Origin: JAIBJN01 sp963838795
GTDB lineage: Bacteria; Actinomycetota; Thermoleophilia; Gaiellales; Gaiellaceae
Length of the DNA: 64,000 nt
NCBI GenBank assembly: GCA_963838795.1
Contig: CAWISL010000007.1
Coordinates: 186,001-250,000, forward strand
Direction of reading: 5' to 3'
The translations under genes were made by a program, and so were the position numbers. Under the pieces are notes generated by a model. It was not told the DNA's origin and ran no database searches. It saw only the letters and a list, made by a program, of their open reading frames with translations. Shown one piece after another: positions 1 to 8,461 of the stretch (positions within the stretch are counted from its first letter, which is position 1; every line of letters starts with the position of its first letter).

Positions 1-462
1 GCCGCCGACCCCGTGGGCTTCAAGCGCGAGACCGCCCTCGCCCTGGGAGCCACGCACTCCGCCGATCCCAGCACCGACGACGTCGCAGGGCTCGTCCGCG
101 AGCTGACGGACGGGCGCGGCGCCGACTACGCCTTTGACACGGCCGGCGCGCCGGGCGTCGTCGCGCAGGCCTACGACGCCGTGCGCCGAGGTGGCGTCGT
201 CGTTGCCGTCGGCATCCCACCGACTGGCGCAACCGCGGACCTCCCGGCTCCCGCGCTCCCCCGCGAGGAGAAGATCGTCACGGGCAGCTTCTACGGCTCC
301 TGCCGGCCCCACCAGGACATGCCTCTCGTGCTCGACCTCTACATGGAGGGTCGGCTCGACCTCGACGCGCTCATCACGCAGACGTTCGCGCTGGAGGAGA
401 TCAACGAAGGCTTCGCGGCCATGAACGCCGGCGAGGTCGCACGGGGAGTGATCCGCTTCTGA
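1..462 (+). CDS. Zinc-dependent alcohol dehydrogenase, C-terminal part (5' end outside window)
   Basis: The last 153 residues of a medium-chain dehydrogenase/reductase, read in frame from base 1 to the TGA at 460-462. Seen: the end of the Rossmann domain (GADYAFDTAGAPG, then GGVVVAVG) followed by the C-terminal lobe with REEKIVTGSFYGS and LEEINEGFAAM. That lobe resembles class III and thiol-dependent formaldehyde dehydrogenases of the zinc ADH family. The catalytic zinc ligands lie upstream of the window, so metal binding cannot be checked. The next gene, 17 bp on, is a formaldehyde-activating-enzyme homologue, so an aldehyde or formaldehyde-linked oxidation is a reasonable inference. Exact substrate unknown. 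Confidence 0.85.
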   Translation, partial: AADPVGFKRETALALGATHSADPSTDDVAGLVRELTDGRGADYAFDTAGAPGVVAQAYDAVRRGGVVVAVGIPPTGATADLPAPALPREEKIVTGSFYGSCRPHQDMPLVLDLYMEGRLDLDALITQTFALEEINEGFAAMNAGEVARGVIRF

Positions 463-479
463 GCTTCGCGGCGCCGACA

Positions 480-968
480 TTGATCGGCGAGGCGTTCGCC
501 GGGAGCGGGCCGGACGCGGCCCATCTGAACACCGTGCTCGGCAGGAAGGGCGGGCCCGTCGAGACGGCCTGGGCGACGGCCCTCGCGACCCCGCGACAGG
601 GGCACGTCCCGTTCGTGGTCGTCCTGCGCCCGAACTACCCCGTCAAGCCGCTGACGCTCTTCGTCAACAAGGCCGACGTCCGCGGCGATCGCCATGCAGC
701 GCTGACGTGGGGCGCAGCCCAGGCCGGGGTCGCCCGTGGCGTCCTCGACGCCGTCGCCGACGGCACGGTGCCCGTGGCGCAGGTGGACGACCTGCTGCTG
801 ATCGCAGCGGTCTGGGTCGACTGGGAGGCCGCGGACGAGGAGGCCGTGTACGCGGCGAACGCGGAGGCGACGCACGCGGCGCTCGCGGCCTCGGTGGCGG
901 GCGGCTCCGCCGTCGAGGAGCTCCTCGCCCTCCGGGGCGAGCCCGAGAACCCGTTCTTCCGGCGGTAG
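480..968 (+). CDS. Formaldehyde-activating enzyme (Fae) family protein
   Basis: 162 residues from a TTG at 480; the family is normally about 170. Fae condenses formaldehyde with tetrahydromethanopterin in C1 metabolism. Family landmarks visible in order: IGEAFAG at the N-terminus, AHLN carrying the conserved active-site His, ETAWATAL, VLRPNYPVKPLTLFVNK, AAQAGVARGVLDAVA, and the WEAADEEAVY region. Fae proper usually has HID or HIN where this has HLN. Homology reads back to the annotated start and slightly beyond, with no better ATG or GTG, so the TTG is tentative. It lies between an alcohol dehydrogenase and an enolase-superfamily gene, not in a classical methylotrophy cluster, so it may be a Fae-like paralogue acting on another aldehyde. 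Confidence 0.85.
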   Translation: MIGEAFAGSGPDAAHLNTVLGRKGGPVETAWATALATPRQGHVPFVVVLRPNYPVKPLTLFVNKADVRGDRHAALTWGAAQAGVARGVLDAVADGTVPVAQVDDLLLIAAVWVDWEAADEEAVYAANAEATHAALAASVAGGSAVEELLALRGEPENPFFRR

Positions 969-972
969 AACG

Positions 973-2082
973 GTGCGGATAACGGGGATCGGGCTGCGCC
1001 GTCTCCGCTACCCGCTCGACCCGCCGTTCTCGGCCGCCTGGGATCCCGAGCCCCGCCACGCAGTCGAGGCGACGCTCGTCGTCGTCGACACCGACGAGGG
1101 GATCTCGGGGATCGGCTCCGGCGACACGATGGACGGCTTCGAGCGGTTCACCGAGCTCTTCGTCGAGCAGGACCCGCTCGACATCGAACGGCACGTCAGG
1201 GTGCTCGAAACGATCACGTTCCACGCCGGCCGGTACTGGCCCTTCGAGGCGGCTCTCTGGGACCTGGCCGGGAAGGCCGAGGGCGTGCCCACGGCGAAGC
1301 TCCTCGGAGGGGCTCTCGACGCCCTTCCCGCGTACGCCTCGACGGGCGAACGGCGGCCCGTGGCCGAGCGGGCTGAGTCGGCGCTCGCGCTGCGCGAGCA
1401 GGGGTTCGGCGCGCTGAAGCTGCGGATCGACACGAACCGCATCGACGAGGGCCTGAGTGCCGTCGAAGCGGTTCGCGCAGCGGTCGGGTCGAGCATGGAG
1501 ATCATGGTCGATCTCAACCAGGGCTGGCGCATGCCCGGCGACCTGTCGCCCCCGCTCGCTTTCCGGGAAGTCGAGCGCGTGGCCGACACCCTTCGCGAGC
1601 TGGCGGCCTTCTGGCTCGAAGAGCCGCTCCCCGGAGGCGACGTCACGGGCCTGGCCCGGCTCCGCGCGCGGGGTGGTCTTCGCATCGCGGGCGGGGAGAT
1701 GGCGCGGACGCCGGCGGAGCTCGACGCCTGCCTCGAGGCCGAGGCCCTCGACGTCTACCAGCCGGACGCCGTGCTCGCGGTCGGCGTCCTGCGCGGACGG
1801 GAGCTGGCGGAACGCGTCAGTGCGCGCGGCCTCTGGTTCACTCCGCACACCTGGACGAACGGGATCGGCCTGCTTGCCAATCTCCAGCTGGCCGCGGGCG
1901 TCGGCGGCGGCCCCTACTTCGAGCTTCCGTTCGACCCGCCCGGCTGGACGCCCGAGCGCCGAGACTTCATGCTGACCGAGCCCCTGCTGCCGGACGACAG
2001 CGGCCGGCTCGCGATCCCCGACCGACCTGGCCTCGGCTTCGAGCTCGACCAGGACGCGGTCGAGCGCTACGCGGTCTCATGA
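973..2082 (+). CDS. Enolase superfamily protein, mandelate racemase/muconate lactonizing type
   Basis: 369 residues from GTG 973, 4 bp after the fae-like stop. These enzymes abstract the proton alpha to a carboxylate, typically for racemisation or dehydration of sugar acids. An N-terminal capping domain (about 1-120) is followed by a (beta/alpha)7 barrel. Catalytic positions visible: KLR at 149-151, metal ligands D180 (VDLNQGW), E217 (EEPLP) and E242 (AGGEM), and a D265/H292 pair (PDAV; TPHTW). The Lys on one face plus the His-Asp dyad on the other puts it in the mandelate racemase-like subgroup, where acid-sugar dehydratases are common. Substrate cannot be named. The stop overlaps the next start (ATGA), indicating translational coupling. 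Confidence 0.9.
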   Translation: MRITGIGLRRLRYPLDPPFSAAWDPEPRHAVEATLVVVDTDEGISGIGSGDTMDGFERFTELFVEQDPLDIERHVRVLETITFHAGRYWPFEAALWDLAGKAEGVPTAKLLGGALDALPAYASTGERRPVAERAESALALREQGFGALKLRIDTNRIDEGLSAVEAVRAAVGSSMEIMVDLNQGWRMPGDLSPPLAFREVERVADTLRELAAFWLEEPLPGGDVTGLARLRARGGLRIAGGEMARTPAELDACLEAEALDVYQPDAVLAVGVLRGRELAERVSARGLWFTPHTWTNGIGLLANLQLAAGVGGGPYFELPFDPPGWTPERRDFMLTEPLLPDDSGRLAIPDRPGLGFELDQDAVERYAVS

Positions 2083-2930
2083 CCTTGCCAAGCTTCGACG
2101 TTCATCAGCACTTCCTCCCGTCGCCGCTGATCGAGGCCCTCCGAGCCCGCGTCGAGACGCCTCGGCTCGTCGGCGGGAGGCTCGAGCTCGAAGAAGGGTC
2201 CTTTCCGTTCGACGAGGGCGATCACGACCTGGAGCGCCGCCTTGCCCTGCTCGACCGCGACGAAACCGACATCGCCATCGTCTCGCTCGCGCCCACCCTG
2301 GGGACGGAGGCGCACGCCGAGCTCCGCGACGCCTACCACGCAGGGATCCGTGACGTCGTCTCGGCCGCGGGAGGCCGCTTGCGCGCGCTCGCCGCCGGGG
2401 CCTGCCTCGACGATTTCGTCGGCGCCTGCGTCTCGGCGCAGGCGCTCGTGACCGGTCTCGGCAGCCTTCCCGACGAGCTGGCCACGCAGGGACAGGTGCT
2501 CTTCGTGCATCCGGGCCCGCCGGCGCCCCCGCCCGACGGGGCCCCGGCGTGGTGGGCGCCGGTCGTCGACTACACGGCCCAGATGCAGGCCGCCTACTTC
2601 GCCTGGCTCGCGGACGGCGTCGAGCGCCACCCCGACCTCCACGTCGTCTTCGCCGTGCTCGCCGGCGGAGCGCCGATCCAGCTCGAACGCTTGCGCTCGC
2701 GCGGCTTCGCTCCGGAGGCGGCCAGCCACACGAAGCTCTACCTCGACACCGCTTCCTTCGGCGCGTCCGCCCTTCGGCTCTGCCTGGAGACGCTGGGGCC
2801 CCAGCAGCTGATCTTCGGCAGCGACGTGCCGGTGATCGACTCGGAGCCCACCCTGCGGGCCCTGGCCGAGATGGGCGAGGCTACATTCGCCACCGCCAGG
2901 TCCGACAACCTCGGCCGGCTCTTCCCATGA
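2079..2930 (+). CDS. Amidohydrolase-2 family metal-dependent hydrolase (ACMSD-like fold)
   Basis: 283 residues from ATG 2079, overlapping the upstream gene by 4 bp. This TIM-barrel family includes 2-pyrone-4,6-dicarboxylate hydrolase and ACMSD-type decarboxylases. Seen: FDVHQHF at 6-12 carrying the HxH metal motif (H9, H11), VHPG with H144, and GSDVPV with the late catalytic Asp D249. Oddity: the strand that normally reads LAHxGG reads FAVLAGG (191-197), so that metal-binding His is replaced. Activity may be altered, or metal binding completed differently. It is coupled to the enolase-superfamily gene and to the PLP lyase downstream, consistent with one catabolic route. Confidence 0.82.
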   Translation: MTLPSFDVHQHFLPSPLIEALRARVETPRLVGGRLELEEGSFPFDEGDHDLERRLALLDRDETDIAIVSLAPTLGTEAHAELRDAYHAGIRDVVSAAGGRLRALAAGACLDDFVGACVSAQALVTGLGSLPDELATQGQVLFVHPGPPAPPPDGAPAWWAPVVDYTAQMQAAYFAWLADGVERHPDLHVVFAVLAGGAPIQLERLRSRGFAPEAASHTKLYLDTASFGASALRLCLETLGPQQLIFGSDVPVIDSEPTLRALAEMGEATFATARSDNLGRLFP

Positions 2931-3841
2931 CCACGACGCCGACACCGCTCGAAGCGGCGCCACCCTCGCTGGCCGGCGATCGCCCGCTCTTCCTCAAGCG
3001 GGAGGACATCCACGAGCTCGGCGCCTTCAAGTGGCGCGGTGCCCTCCCGGTCCTGAGCTCCTACCGCGAGGCCGGCGCCGGCACTGTCGTGACAGCCTCG
3101 ACCGGGAACCACGGCGCGGCGACCGCCTGGGCAGCCGAACGCGTCAGCATGCGGGCGATCGTCTACGCGCCCGCAGGGGCGACACGGGCGAAGCTCGCCA
3201 TGATCGAAGCGTTGGGCGCCGAGACGCGGCTCGTCGGCGCCGACCTCGACGAGGCGAAGGAGGAGGCGCGTAGGCACGCCGAGGGCGCCAGGCTGCCCTT
3301 CTTCGAGGACGGTGCAGAACGCGCCCAGTACGAGGGGTACGGCGCGATCGCCGACGAGCTCCTCGACCAGCTGGACGATCCGCCGGCTGCGGTCGTCGTT
3401 CCCGTCGGAAACGGCGCGCTGCTCGGCGGCATCGGCCTGCGCCTTGCGGCGCGGTCCCCCGAGACGCTTCGGGTCGGCGTGGCGGCAAAGGAGGCCCCAG
3501 TCATGGCCGAATGCTGGCGAGCCGGTGTCGTGGTCACGAGCGCGAGGTCGGCGACGTTCGCCGACGGGCTGGCCGTACGGGTGGCGATTCCGCTGGCGGT
3601 CGACGTGCTCGGCGAAGTGGCGGGCCGCATGCTCCTCGTCTCCGAGCGTGAGCTCGCACGGGCCGTCGGCGCCTTTGCGGCGGCGGGCCTCCGGGTCGAG
3701 GGCGCCGCAGGCGCCGCGCTCGCGGCCCTCCCCCAGCTCGACGACGTGGACGGCGCGATGGTGCTCATCGTCACCGGCCGCAACATCGACGACGAGCTCC
3801 ACGCGAGGGCGGTCACGCGGCCCGGGTCGTTTCCTTCATGA
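2927..3841 (+). CDS. PLP-dependent threonine dehydratase-like protein (fold type II)
   Basis: 304 residues from ATG 2927; the start is fixed by the ATGA overlap with the amidohydrolase stop. The beta family of PLP enzymes includes threonine/serine dehydratases and hydroxyaspartate dehydratases. Seen: FLKREDIHE then GAFKWRGA with the Schiff-base Lys at 35, STGNHGAA (58-65) for the substrate carboxylate, a glycine-rich phosphate loop GNGALLGG, and a C-terminal VTGRN strand. There is no ACT regulatory domain, so it resembles short catabolic dehydratases rather than biosynthetic IlvA. Likely a lyase/deaminase step of the upstream cluster; substrate unassigned. Confidence 0.85.
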   Translation: MTTTPTPLEAAPPSLAGDRPLFLKREDIHELGAFKWRGALPVLSSYREAGAGTVVTASTGNHGAATAWAAERVSMRAIVYAPAGATRAKLAMIEALGAETRLVGADLDEAKEEARRHAEGARLPFFEDGAERAQYEGYGAIADELLDQLDDPPAAVVVPVGNGALLGGIGLRLAARSPETLRVGVAAKEAPVMAECWRAGVVVTSARSATFADGLAVRVAIPLAVDVLGEVAGRMLLVSERELARAVGAFAAAGLRVEGAAGAALAALPQLDDVDGAMVLIVTGRNIDDELHARAVTRPGSFPS

Positions 3842-3866
3842 CGCCGCGGTTGCAGCGCGCGGAACA

Positions 3867-4829
3867 TTAGAGACTCCTGTCACGACCAGAATTCTCATGA
3901 CCATCCTCGCCCTCGGTCTCGTCGTCCTCGCCTACGCCCTGGACAAGGGGCTCTTCGACGGCTAGGAGCTCGGGCGCCGCGCCCGTTGCCCGGTAGAGGC
4001 CGTCACCTCCCGAGACCAGGCCCGCGAGCTCCAGCTCCGTCAGCGCGACTGCGACCTCCGGGCTCCCGAGCCGGGCCGCTCGCGAGATCTCGTCGAGCGC
4101 CGCCGCTCCGTCCACGAGGACGGCGAGGACGGAGCGGGCCTCGGGCGAGAGGCTTGCGACCGGAGCCGGCGGCGTCCGCTCGAAGCCGAGCGCCTCGAGC
4201 ACCTCGTCGGCGCCGAGCATGGGAGTCGCTCCCTGGCGGATGAGGTCATTCGTGCCGTGCGACAGACCGCTGGTGATCTCGCCGGGCACCGCAAAGACCT
4301 CTCGGCCCAGCTCGAGCGCGAAGTCGGCGGTGATCAGCGCGCCGGAGCGCTGCCGCGCTTCGACCACCACGGTCGCGCCCGCGAGCCCGGCGATGATCCG
4401 GTTCCTCGCTGGGAAGCGCCACGGCGCCGGCTCGACGCCGGGCGGGTACTCCGAGATCACGAGACCGGTCTCGGCAATGCGAAGCGCCAGCTGCGCGTGC
4501 GCGCGCGGATAGTCGCGGTCGATGCCGCAGCCGAGGACGGCGACCGTCAGGCCGCCGGCCGCGAGCGCCCCGCGGTGCGCTTCGCCGTCGATCCCGCGCG
4601 CAAGCCCGCTGACGACGACGATTCCCGCAGCGGCGAGCTCCCGCGCGAGCTCGCGGGCCACCTGGGCTCCGTACCGCGAGCAGCTGCGGGCTCCGACGAC
4701 AGCGACCGCAGGCCGCGACAGGATCTCCGCCGGGCCTCCGCGGAGGTGCAGGCGGGCCGGGGGATCGTGGAGCTCGGCGAGCAGCGGCGGGTACGTCGAT
4801 CCGCCTCGTGCGACGGACGGGTACGTCAC
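3867..4829 (-). CDS. dprA: DNA processing protein DprA (Smf)
   Basis: 320 residues from GTG 4829. DprA loads RecA onto incoming single-stranded DNA during natural transformation. The extended Rossmann fold is clear: VVGARSCSRYG (44-54), SGLARGID (74-81), GCGIDRDYP (100-108), SEYPPG, VVVEARQRSG and FAVPGE. A winged-helix domain follows (about 230-290). The last 30 residues (acidic, EDDETEGEDGHE) are atypical and may just be read-through of GC-rich sequence after the winged helix. No N-terminal SAM domain is present. The start overlaps the comM stop (GTGA), so the two are coupled. Confidence 0.95.
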   Translation of the reverse strand: MTYPSVARGGSTYPPLLAELHDPPARLHLRGGPAEILSRPAVAVVGARSCSRYGAQVARELARELAAAGIVVVSGLARGIDGEAHRGALAAGGLTVAVLGCGIDRDYPRAHAQLALRIAETGLVISEYPPGVEPAPWRFPARNRIIAGLAGATVVVEARQRSGALITADFALELGREVFAVPGEITSGLSHGTNDLIRQGATPMLGADEVLEALGFERTPPAPVASLSPEARSVLAVLVDGAAALDEISRAARLGSPEVAVALTELELAGLVSGGDGLYRATGAAPELLAVEEPLVQGVGEDDETEGEDGHENSGRDRSL

Positions 4830-6277
4830 GACAGCTCAGGGGGAGCTCGGTACGAGAGGGCCTCGGCAAGGTGCCGCGGCTCGATCGCCTCCGCGCCGTC
4901 GAGCGCGGCCACCGTCGCCGCCACGCGGAGCACGCGGGCGCGGCCGCGCGCCGAGAGCGGGAGGGCGTCCACCGCCCGGGTGAGCAGCCCACGGGCCTCC
5001 GCGCCGAGCCGCGGGCGCCGCTGCCGCAGCCGTTCGGCGGCCGGCTCGATCCGTGCCCGGACGTCGGCGGAGGGCTCCTGCTTCGCCGCGTCCAGCTCCC
5101 GGCCACGCGGACGCGGCATGTGGACGACGAGGTCGAAGCGGTCGAGCAGCGCCCGGGAGAGCTTCATGCCGTAGGCCGCGAGCTTCTGGGCCGAGCAGCT
5201 GCACTCCGCCGCCGGGTCCCCGCGAGCCCCACACGGGCACAGGTTCATCGTGCCGATGAGAACGAATCGCGCCGGAAAGACGGCCTGACCGGCGACCCTC
5301 GCGATGGCGACGACCCCGTCCTCGAGCGGCTGGCGGAGCGCCTCGAGAACCGGGCGATGAAACTCGGGCAGCTCGTCGAGCAGGAGCACGCCGTGGTGGG
5401 CGAGGCTCACCTCGCCGGGGCGGGGCCCGGGCCCGCCGCCCACGACCGCGGCGGCCGACGCCGTGTGATGAGGCGCCCGGAAGGGCGGGCGCTCGACGAA
5501 CGGATGCCCCGTCGGGAGAATCCCGGCCACCGAGTGGATGCGCGTCACCTCGAGCGCCTCGTCCAGGGCGAGCGGCGGGAGCAGGGCGGGCAGTCGGCGG
5601 GCGAGCATCGTCTTCCCGGTCCCGGGCGGGCCCGCCAGGAGGACGTTGTGCCGGCCCGCGGCCACCAGCTCGAGCGCACGCCTCCCCCGCTCCTGCCCGC
5701 GCACGTCCGCCAGATCGGGCCAGGACCCGTTCGGGGACGGCTTCGCCGGTGCCGCGGGCTCCGGCCGAAAGCGTCCCTCCAGATACGCCGCCGCCTCGGC
5801 CAGGTGCCGAAGCGGCACCGCCTCGATCCCTGCCAATGCGGCTTCCGGCGCAGACTCGTGGGGGCAGAGCAGTCGCGCGAGACCGGCTCGCCTCGCCGCC
5901 TCGGCCGCGACGATGGCGCCGGGCACGGGCCGCAAGCGGCCGTCCAGCGCGAGCTCGCCGACGGCTGCGTGCTCCGCCAGGCTGCTCGGTGGGATCTGGT
6001 GCGAGGCCGCCAGCACCGCCAGGGCGATCGGAAGGTCGTAGCCGGAGCCCTCCTTCCGCAGTCCCGCCGGCGCGAGATTGACAGTGATCCGCCGCAGCGG
6101 CCACTCGAGCCCGGCGCTCGTGATCCCCGAGCGGACGCGTTCCTTCGCCTCCTGACACGCCTTGTCCGGCAGGCCGACAATGGCGAACGCGGGGACACCG
6201 CGCTGCAGGTGGGCTTCGACCTCCACCGTCCTCGCCTCGAGGCCGACGAGAGCATGGGTGACGGCGCGCGCAAGCAC
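4826..6277 (-). CDS. comM: YifB/ComM family Mg-chelatase-like AAA+ ATPase
   Basis: 483 residues from GTG 6277. ComM is a hexameric branch-migration helicase that aids integration of transforming DNA. Seen: an N-terminal Lon-protease-like ChlI domain (AIVGLPDKA at 32-40, then GYDLPIALA), the AAA+ core with Walker A GPPGTGKT (216-223) and LLDELPEF as Walker B, a CPCG zinc-like segment, and the C-terminal Mg-chelatase lid. The start matches the family consensus MLARxxxxALVG. It precedes dprA in one transcript, the usual actinobacterial pairing. Confidence 0.95.
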   Translation of the reverse strand: MLARAVTHALVGLEARTVEVEAHLQRGVPAFAIVGLPDKACQEAKERVRSGITSAGLEWPLRRITVNLAPAGLRKEGSGYDLPIALAVLAASHQIPPSSLAEHAAVGELALDGRLRPVPGAIVAAEAARRAGLARLLCPHESAPEAALAGIEAVPLRHLAEAAAYLEGRFRPEPAAPAKPSPNGSWPDLADVRGQERGRRALELVAAGRHNVLLAGPPGTGKTMLARRLPALLPPLALDEALEVTRIHSVAGILPTGHPFVERPPFRAPHHTASAAAVVGGGPGPRPGEVSLAHHGVLLLDELPEFHRPVLEALRQPLEDGVVAIARVAGQAVFPARFVLIGTMNLCPCGARGDPAAECSCSAQKLAAYGMKLSRALLDRFDLVVHMPRPRGRELDAAKQEPSADVRARIEPAAERLRQRRPRLGAEARGLLTRAVDALPLSARGRARVLRVAATVAALDGAEAIEPRHLAEALSYRAPPELS

Positions 6278-6349
6278 ACCCTCGACGCTATGACGCCGCC
6301 ACGCGCGAGTGGCGCACGAGCTCGCGCCGATTCCGTGCCTAGGGAGCTC

Positions 6350-6721
6350 CTAGTCGAACGGCGCGCGCTCGATGCGCCGCCCGCCGACCGCGACGGCCTC
6401 GAGTCGCACCTCGAGCTCCGCCAGCTCGGGCCGGAGCGCGAGCCACGCCTCGGCAGCCTGCCGCACCCGGCGCGCCTTCTCCGGGCCTACGGCTTCGAAA
6501 GGGCTCCCGTACCCGGGCCCACTCCGGGCCTTCACCTCGCAGACAACGATCGTCCGGCCCCGCCGCACGACGATGTCGAGTTCGTAGCCCGCTGCGCGCA
6601 CGTTCGTGGCGAGGATCCGGTACCCGCGCAGGCGGTAGTGGCGGCGGACCCGACGCTCGGCGTCAGGCCCGAGCCGCCGTGACGAGCCGGGCCTCTGCGA
6701 CGTCGTCCGCGAGCTCCGCAT
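6350..6721 (-). CDS. yraN: YraN/UPF0102 family endonuclease-fold protein
   Basis: 123 residues from ATG 6721. The family has a restriction-endonuclease-like core whose biochemical role is not settled. Visible core: GYELDIVV and VVCEVKAR, giving the E-D-ExK type of metal site, followed by GSPFEAVGPEKARRVR. The ATG overlaps the end of rnhB by 59 bp; no other ATG, GTG or TTG lies between it and the conserved region, so this start is kept although the first 15 residues are not obviously conserved. rnhB-yraN-comM-dprA is a standard gene order. Confidence 0.9.
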   Translation of the reverse strand: MRSSRTTSQRPGSSRRLGPDAERRVRRHYRLRGYRILATNVRAAGYELDIVVRRGRTIVVCEVKARSGPGYGSPFEAVGPEKARRVRQAAEAWLALRPELAELEVRLEAVAVGGRRIERAPFD

Positions 6722-7349
6722 AGCAGCGCGCGTCGAACGAGCGGCGGTGGATCGAGCTCGGCCCCAGGCGCCGGACGATCGCCGAGTGCCCGGGCGTGAT
6801 GTAGCCGACGTGCGATGCGAATTCGTAGCTCGGATAGAGGGCGTCCAGGCGACGCATCGCCCGATCGCGCACGACCTTCGCCACGATCGAGGCTGCCGCG
6901 ATCGCCGCGCTCTTCGTGTCGCCGTCGACGACGGCCCTGTGCTCGGGCGCGAGCGGGCCGAGGCGGAAGCCGTCGACCAGGCACACCTCGGCCGGGGGCG
7001 CGAGCGCGGCGAGAGCCTCGCGCAGGCCGCGAAGGTTGGAGCGGTGGAGCCCGTCGCGGTCGATCGCCCCCGGCGGGATCACCCGCACCGCGATCCGGGT
7101 CGCGCACCGCGCCACCGCGCGGAAGAGCGCTTCGCGCTGCGCGGGGTCGACCTGCTTCGAGTCGTTGAGGAGCGCCAGCGGACGGACGGCGTGGTCGTGC
7201 AGGCGCTCGTAGTCGAGCAGGACGCCCGCCGTGACGAGTGGGCCGGCCAGGCTGCCGCGACCGGCCTCGTCCGCACCCGCGACGAAGCGGACGCCGAGGC
7301 GGCGGTCGAAGGCGAGGAGCTTGCGGCCCGGACGGCGGATGGTCGCCAC
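6663..7349 (-). CDS. rnhB: Ribonuclease HII
   Basis: 228 residues from GTG 7349. It cleaves the RNA strand of RNA-DNA hybrids and removes single misincorporated ribonucleotides. Catalytic landmarks: GADEAGRGSLAGPL (D27 and E28 of the DEAGRG motif), CLVDG with the third acidic residue, and DGDTKSAAIAAASIVAKV. Length is normal. It overlaps yraN downstream and lies 17 bp after rplS on the minus strand, in the rplS-rnhB-yraN run. Confidence 0.95.
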   Translation of the reverse strand: MATIRRPGRKLLAFDRRLGVRFVAGADEAGRGSLAGPLVTAGVLLDYERLHDHAVRPLALLNDSKQVDPAQREALFRAVARCATRIAVRVIPPGAIDRDGLHRSNLRGLREALAALAPPAEVCLVDGFRLGPLAPEHRAVVDGDTKSAAIAAASIVAKVVRDRAMRRLDALYPSYEFASHVGYITPGHSAIVRRLGPSSIHRRSFDARCYAELADDVAEARLVTAARA

Positions 7350-7366
7350 GGGCGCGAGGATAGCGC

Positions 7367-7717
7367 CTAGGTCCGCTGCTTCTCGCGGACGCGCGCCTTC
7401 TTGCCCACTTTGGAGCGCAAGTAGTAGAGCTTGGCGCGGTTGACGTCGCCGATCGCGGCGACCTCGATCCTGTCGATCTTCGGCGAGTGGAGCGGGAAAG
7501 TGCGCTCGACGCCGACGCCGAACGAGTTCTTGCGGACGGTGAAGGTCTCGCGGACCCCAGCTCCCTGCCGCTTGATGACGATGCCCTCGAAGACCTGGAC
7601 GCGGCGGCGCTGTCCCTCGATCACCTGAAAGTGGACGCGCACGGTGTCCCCGGCCTTGAACTGCGGGATGTCGTCGCGGAGCTGCTTGCGCTCGAGGATG
7701 TCGATCGGCGTGGTCAT
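7367..7717 (-). CDS. rplS: 50S ribosomal protein L19
   Basis: 116 residues from ATG 7717. L19 lies at the 30S-50S interface. The whole sequence is typical: RVHFQVIEG, RVQVFEGIVIKR, FTVRKNSFGVGVERTFPLHS and RRAKLYYLR-like RAKLYYLRSKVGKKARV. It follows lepB by 81 bp, in the conserved rpsP-rimM-trmD-rplS block. Confidence 0.97.
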   Translation of the reverse strand: MTTPIDILERKQLRDDIPQFKAGDTVRVHFQVIEGQRRRVQVFEGIVIKRQGAGVRETFTVRKNSFGVGVERTFPLHSPKIDRIEVAAIGDVNRAKLYYLRSKVGKKARVREKQRT

Positions 7718-7798
7718 GAAAAGGGCGGCCCGAGGCCGCGCGGCAATGCTAGCGCAAGCCCGCGGGCGCCGGACGCCGTGATCGACGCCTCGGGCGGC

Positions 7799-8332
7799 TC
7801 ATTGAAAGCCGATTCGCCGCACCGGCCAGTAGCGGGCGAACACTGGACCGATCAGGTTCTCGCGGGGGACGCTCCCCCACTCGCGGCTGTCGCAGGACTG
7901 GTAACGGTTGTCGCCCATCATGAAGTACTGGTCCTGGCCGACGGTGACGGGCCCGAAGTTGTCGCCGACCTCGCCCCCGTAGACGTACGGCTCCTGGAGC
8001 GGCTCGCCGTTCACGTACAGCTGGCCGTCCCGGATCTCGACGTCGTCGCCGGGGAGCCCGATGAGGCGCTTGACGAAGACGCCTCCCGGGCCCGGACAGC
8101 GCTCGTTCGCCTTCGGCGGCGTCTCGAAGACGACGATGTCGCCCCGCTCCGGATCGGTGAACCGGTACGCGAAGCGGTTGGCCAGAACGCGGTCGGAGGT
8201 GGCGGCCTCGCAGGCCGGCTCCGGCACGGCGCAGTGAAGCGTCGGCTCCATGGACGACGAGGGGATCCGGTACGGGTTCACGACCCACGCCTTGATGGCG
8301 AGCACGGCCACGACCGCGACCGCGATGGTCAC
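7799..8332 (-). CDS. lepB: Signal peptidase I, first of two tandem copies (start uncertain)
   Basis: 177 residues from GTG 8332. It removes signal peptides at the outer face of the membrane. Seen: an N-terminal membrane anchor, the catalytic Ser in SSSMEP (S27), the general base Lys in VKRLIGLPGD (K88), and box E GDNRYQSCDSREWG. The copy upstream has about 22 more residues before the anchor; the same reading frame here is open back to a TAG at 8402-8404 and encodes a matching PDPWPTILDWA segment, but contains no ATG, GTG or TTG. Either the short form is real or a rare start codon is used. About 60% identical by eye to its neighbour, so a tandem duplication. Confidence 0.92.
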   Translation of the reverse strand: MTIAVAVVAVLAIKAWVVNPYRIPSSSMEPTLHCAVPEPACEAATSDRVLANRFAYRFTDPERGDIVVFETPPKANERCPGPGGVFVKRLIGLPGDDVEIRDGQLYVNGEPLQEPYVYGGEVGDNFGPVTVGQDQYFMMGDNRYQSCDSREWGSVPRENLIGPVFARYWPVRRIGFQ

Positions 8333-8461
8333 CGCCCAGTCGAGGATCGTCGGCCAGGGGTCGGGGAGCGACTCGAGCTTGCGACGGAGGAAGACGGCCT
8401 CCTAGAGCGGCTGCCGACGCTCGGCGCGCTCGCCGGTGGTGGGGGTGCGCCCGTCTCGCAT

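Noticed and set aside
3897..3965. A 22-codon plus-strand frame encoding a hydrophobic peptide (MTILALGLVVLAYALDKG) after the PLP lyase
   Set aside because: It lies opposite the C-terminal tail of dprA, has no clear ribosome binding site or promoter, and is too short to separate from chance; noted because the dprA tail there is itself atypical.
4808..6682. 624-codon plus-strand open frame
   Set aside because: Antisense to comM and yraN; Arg/Pro-rich without recognisable features.
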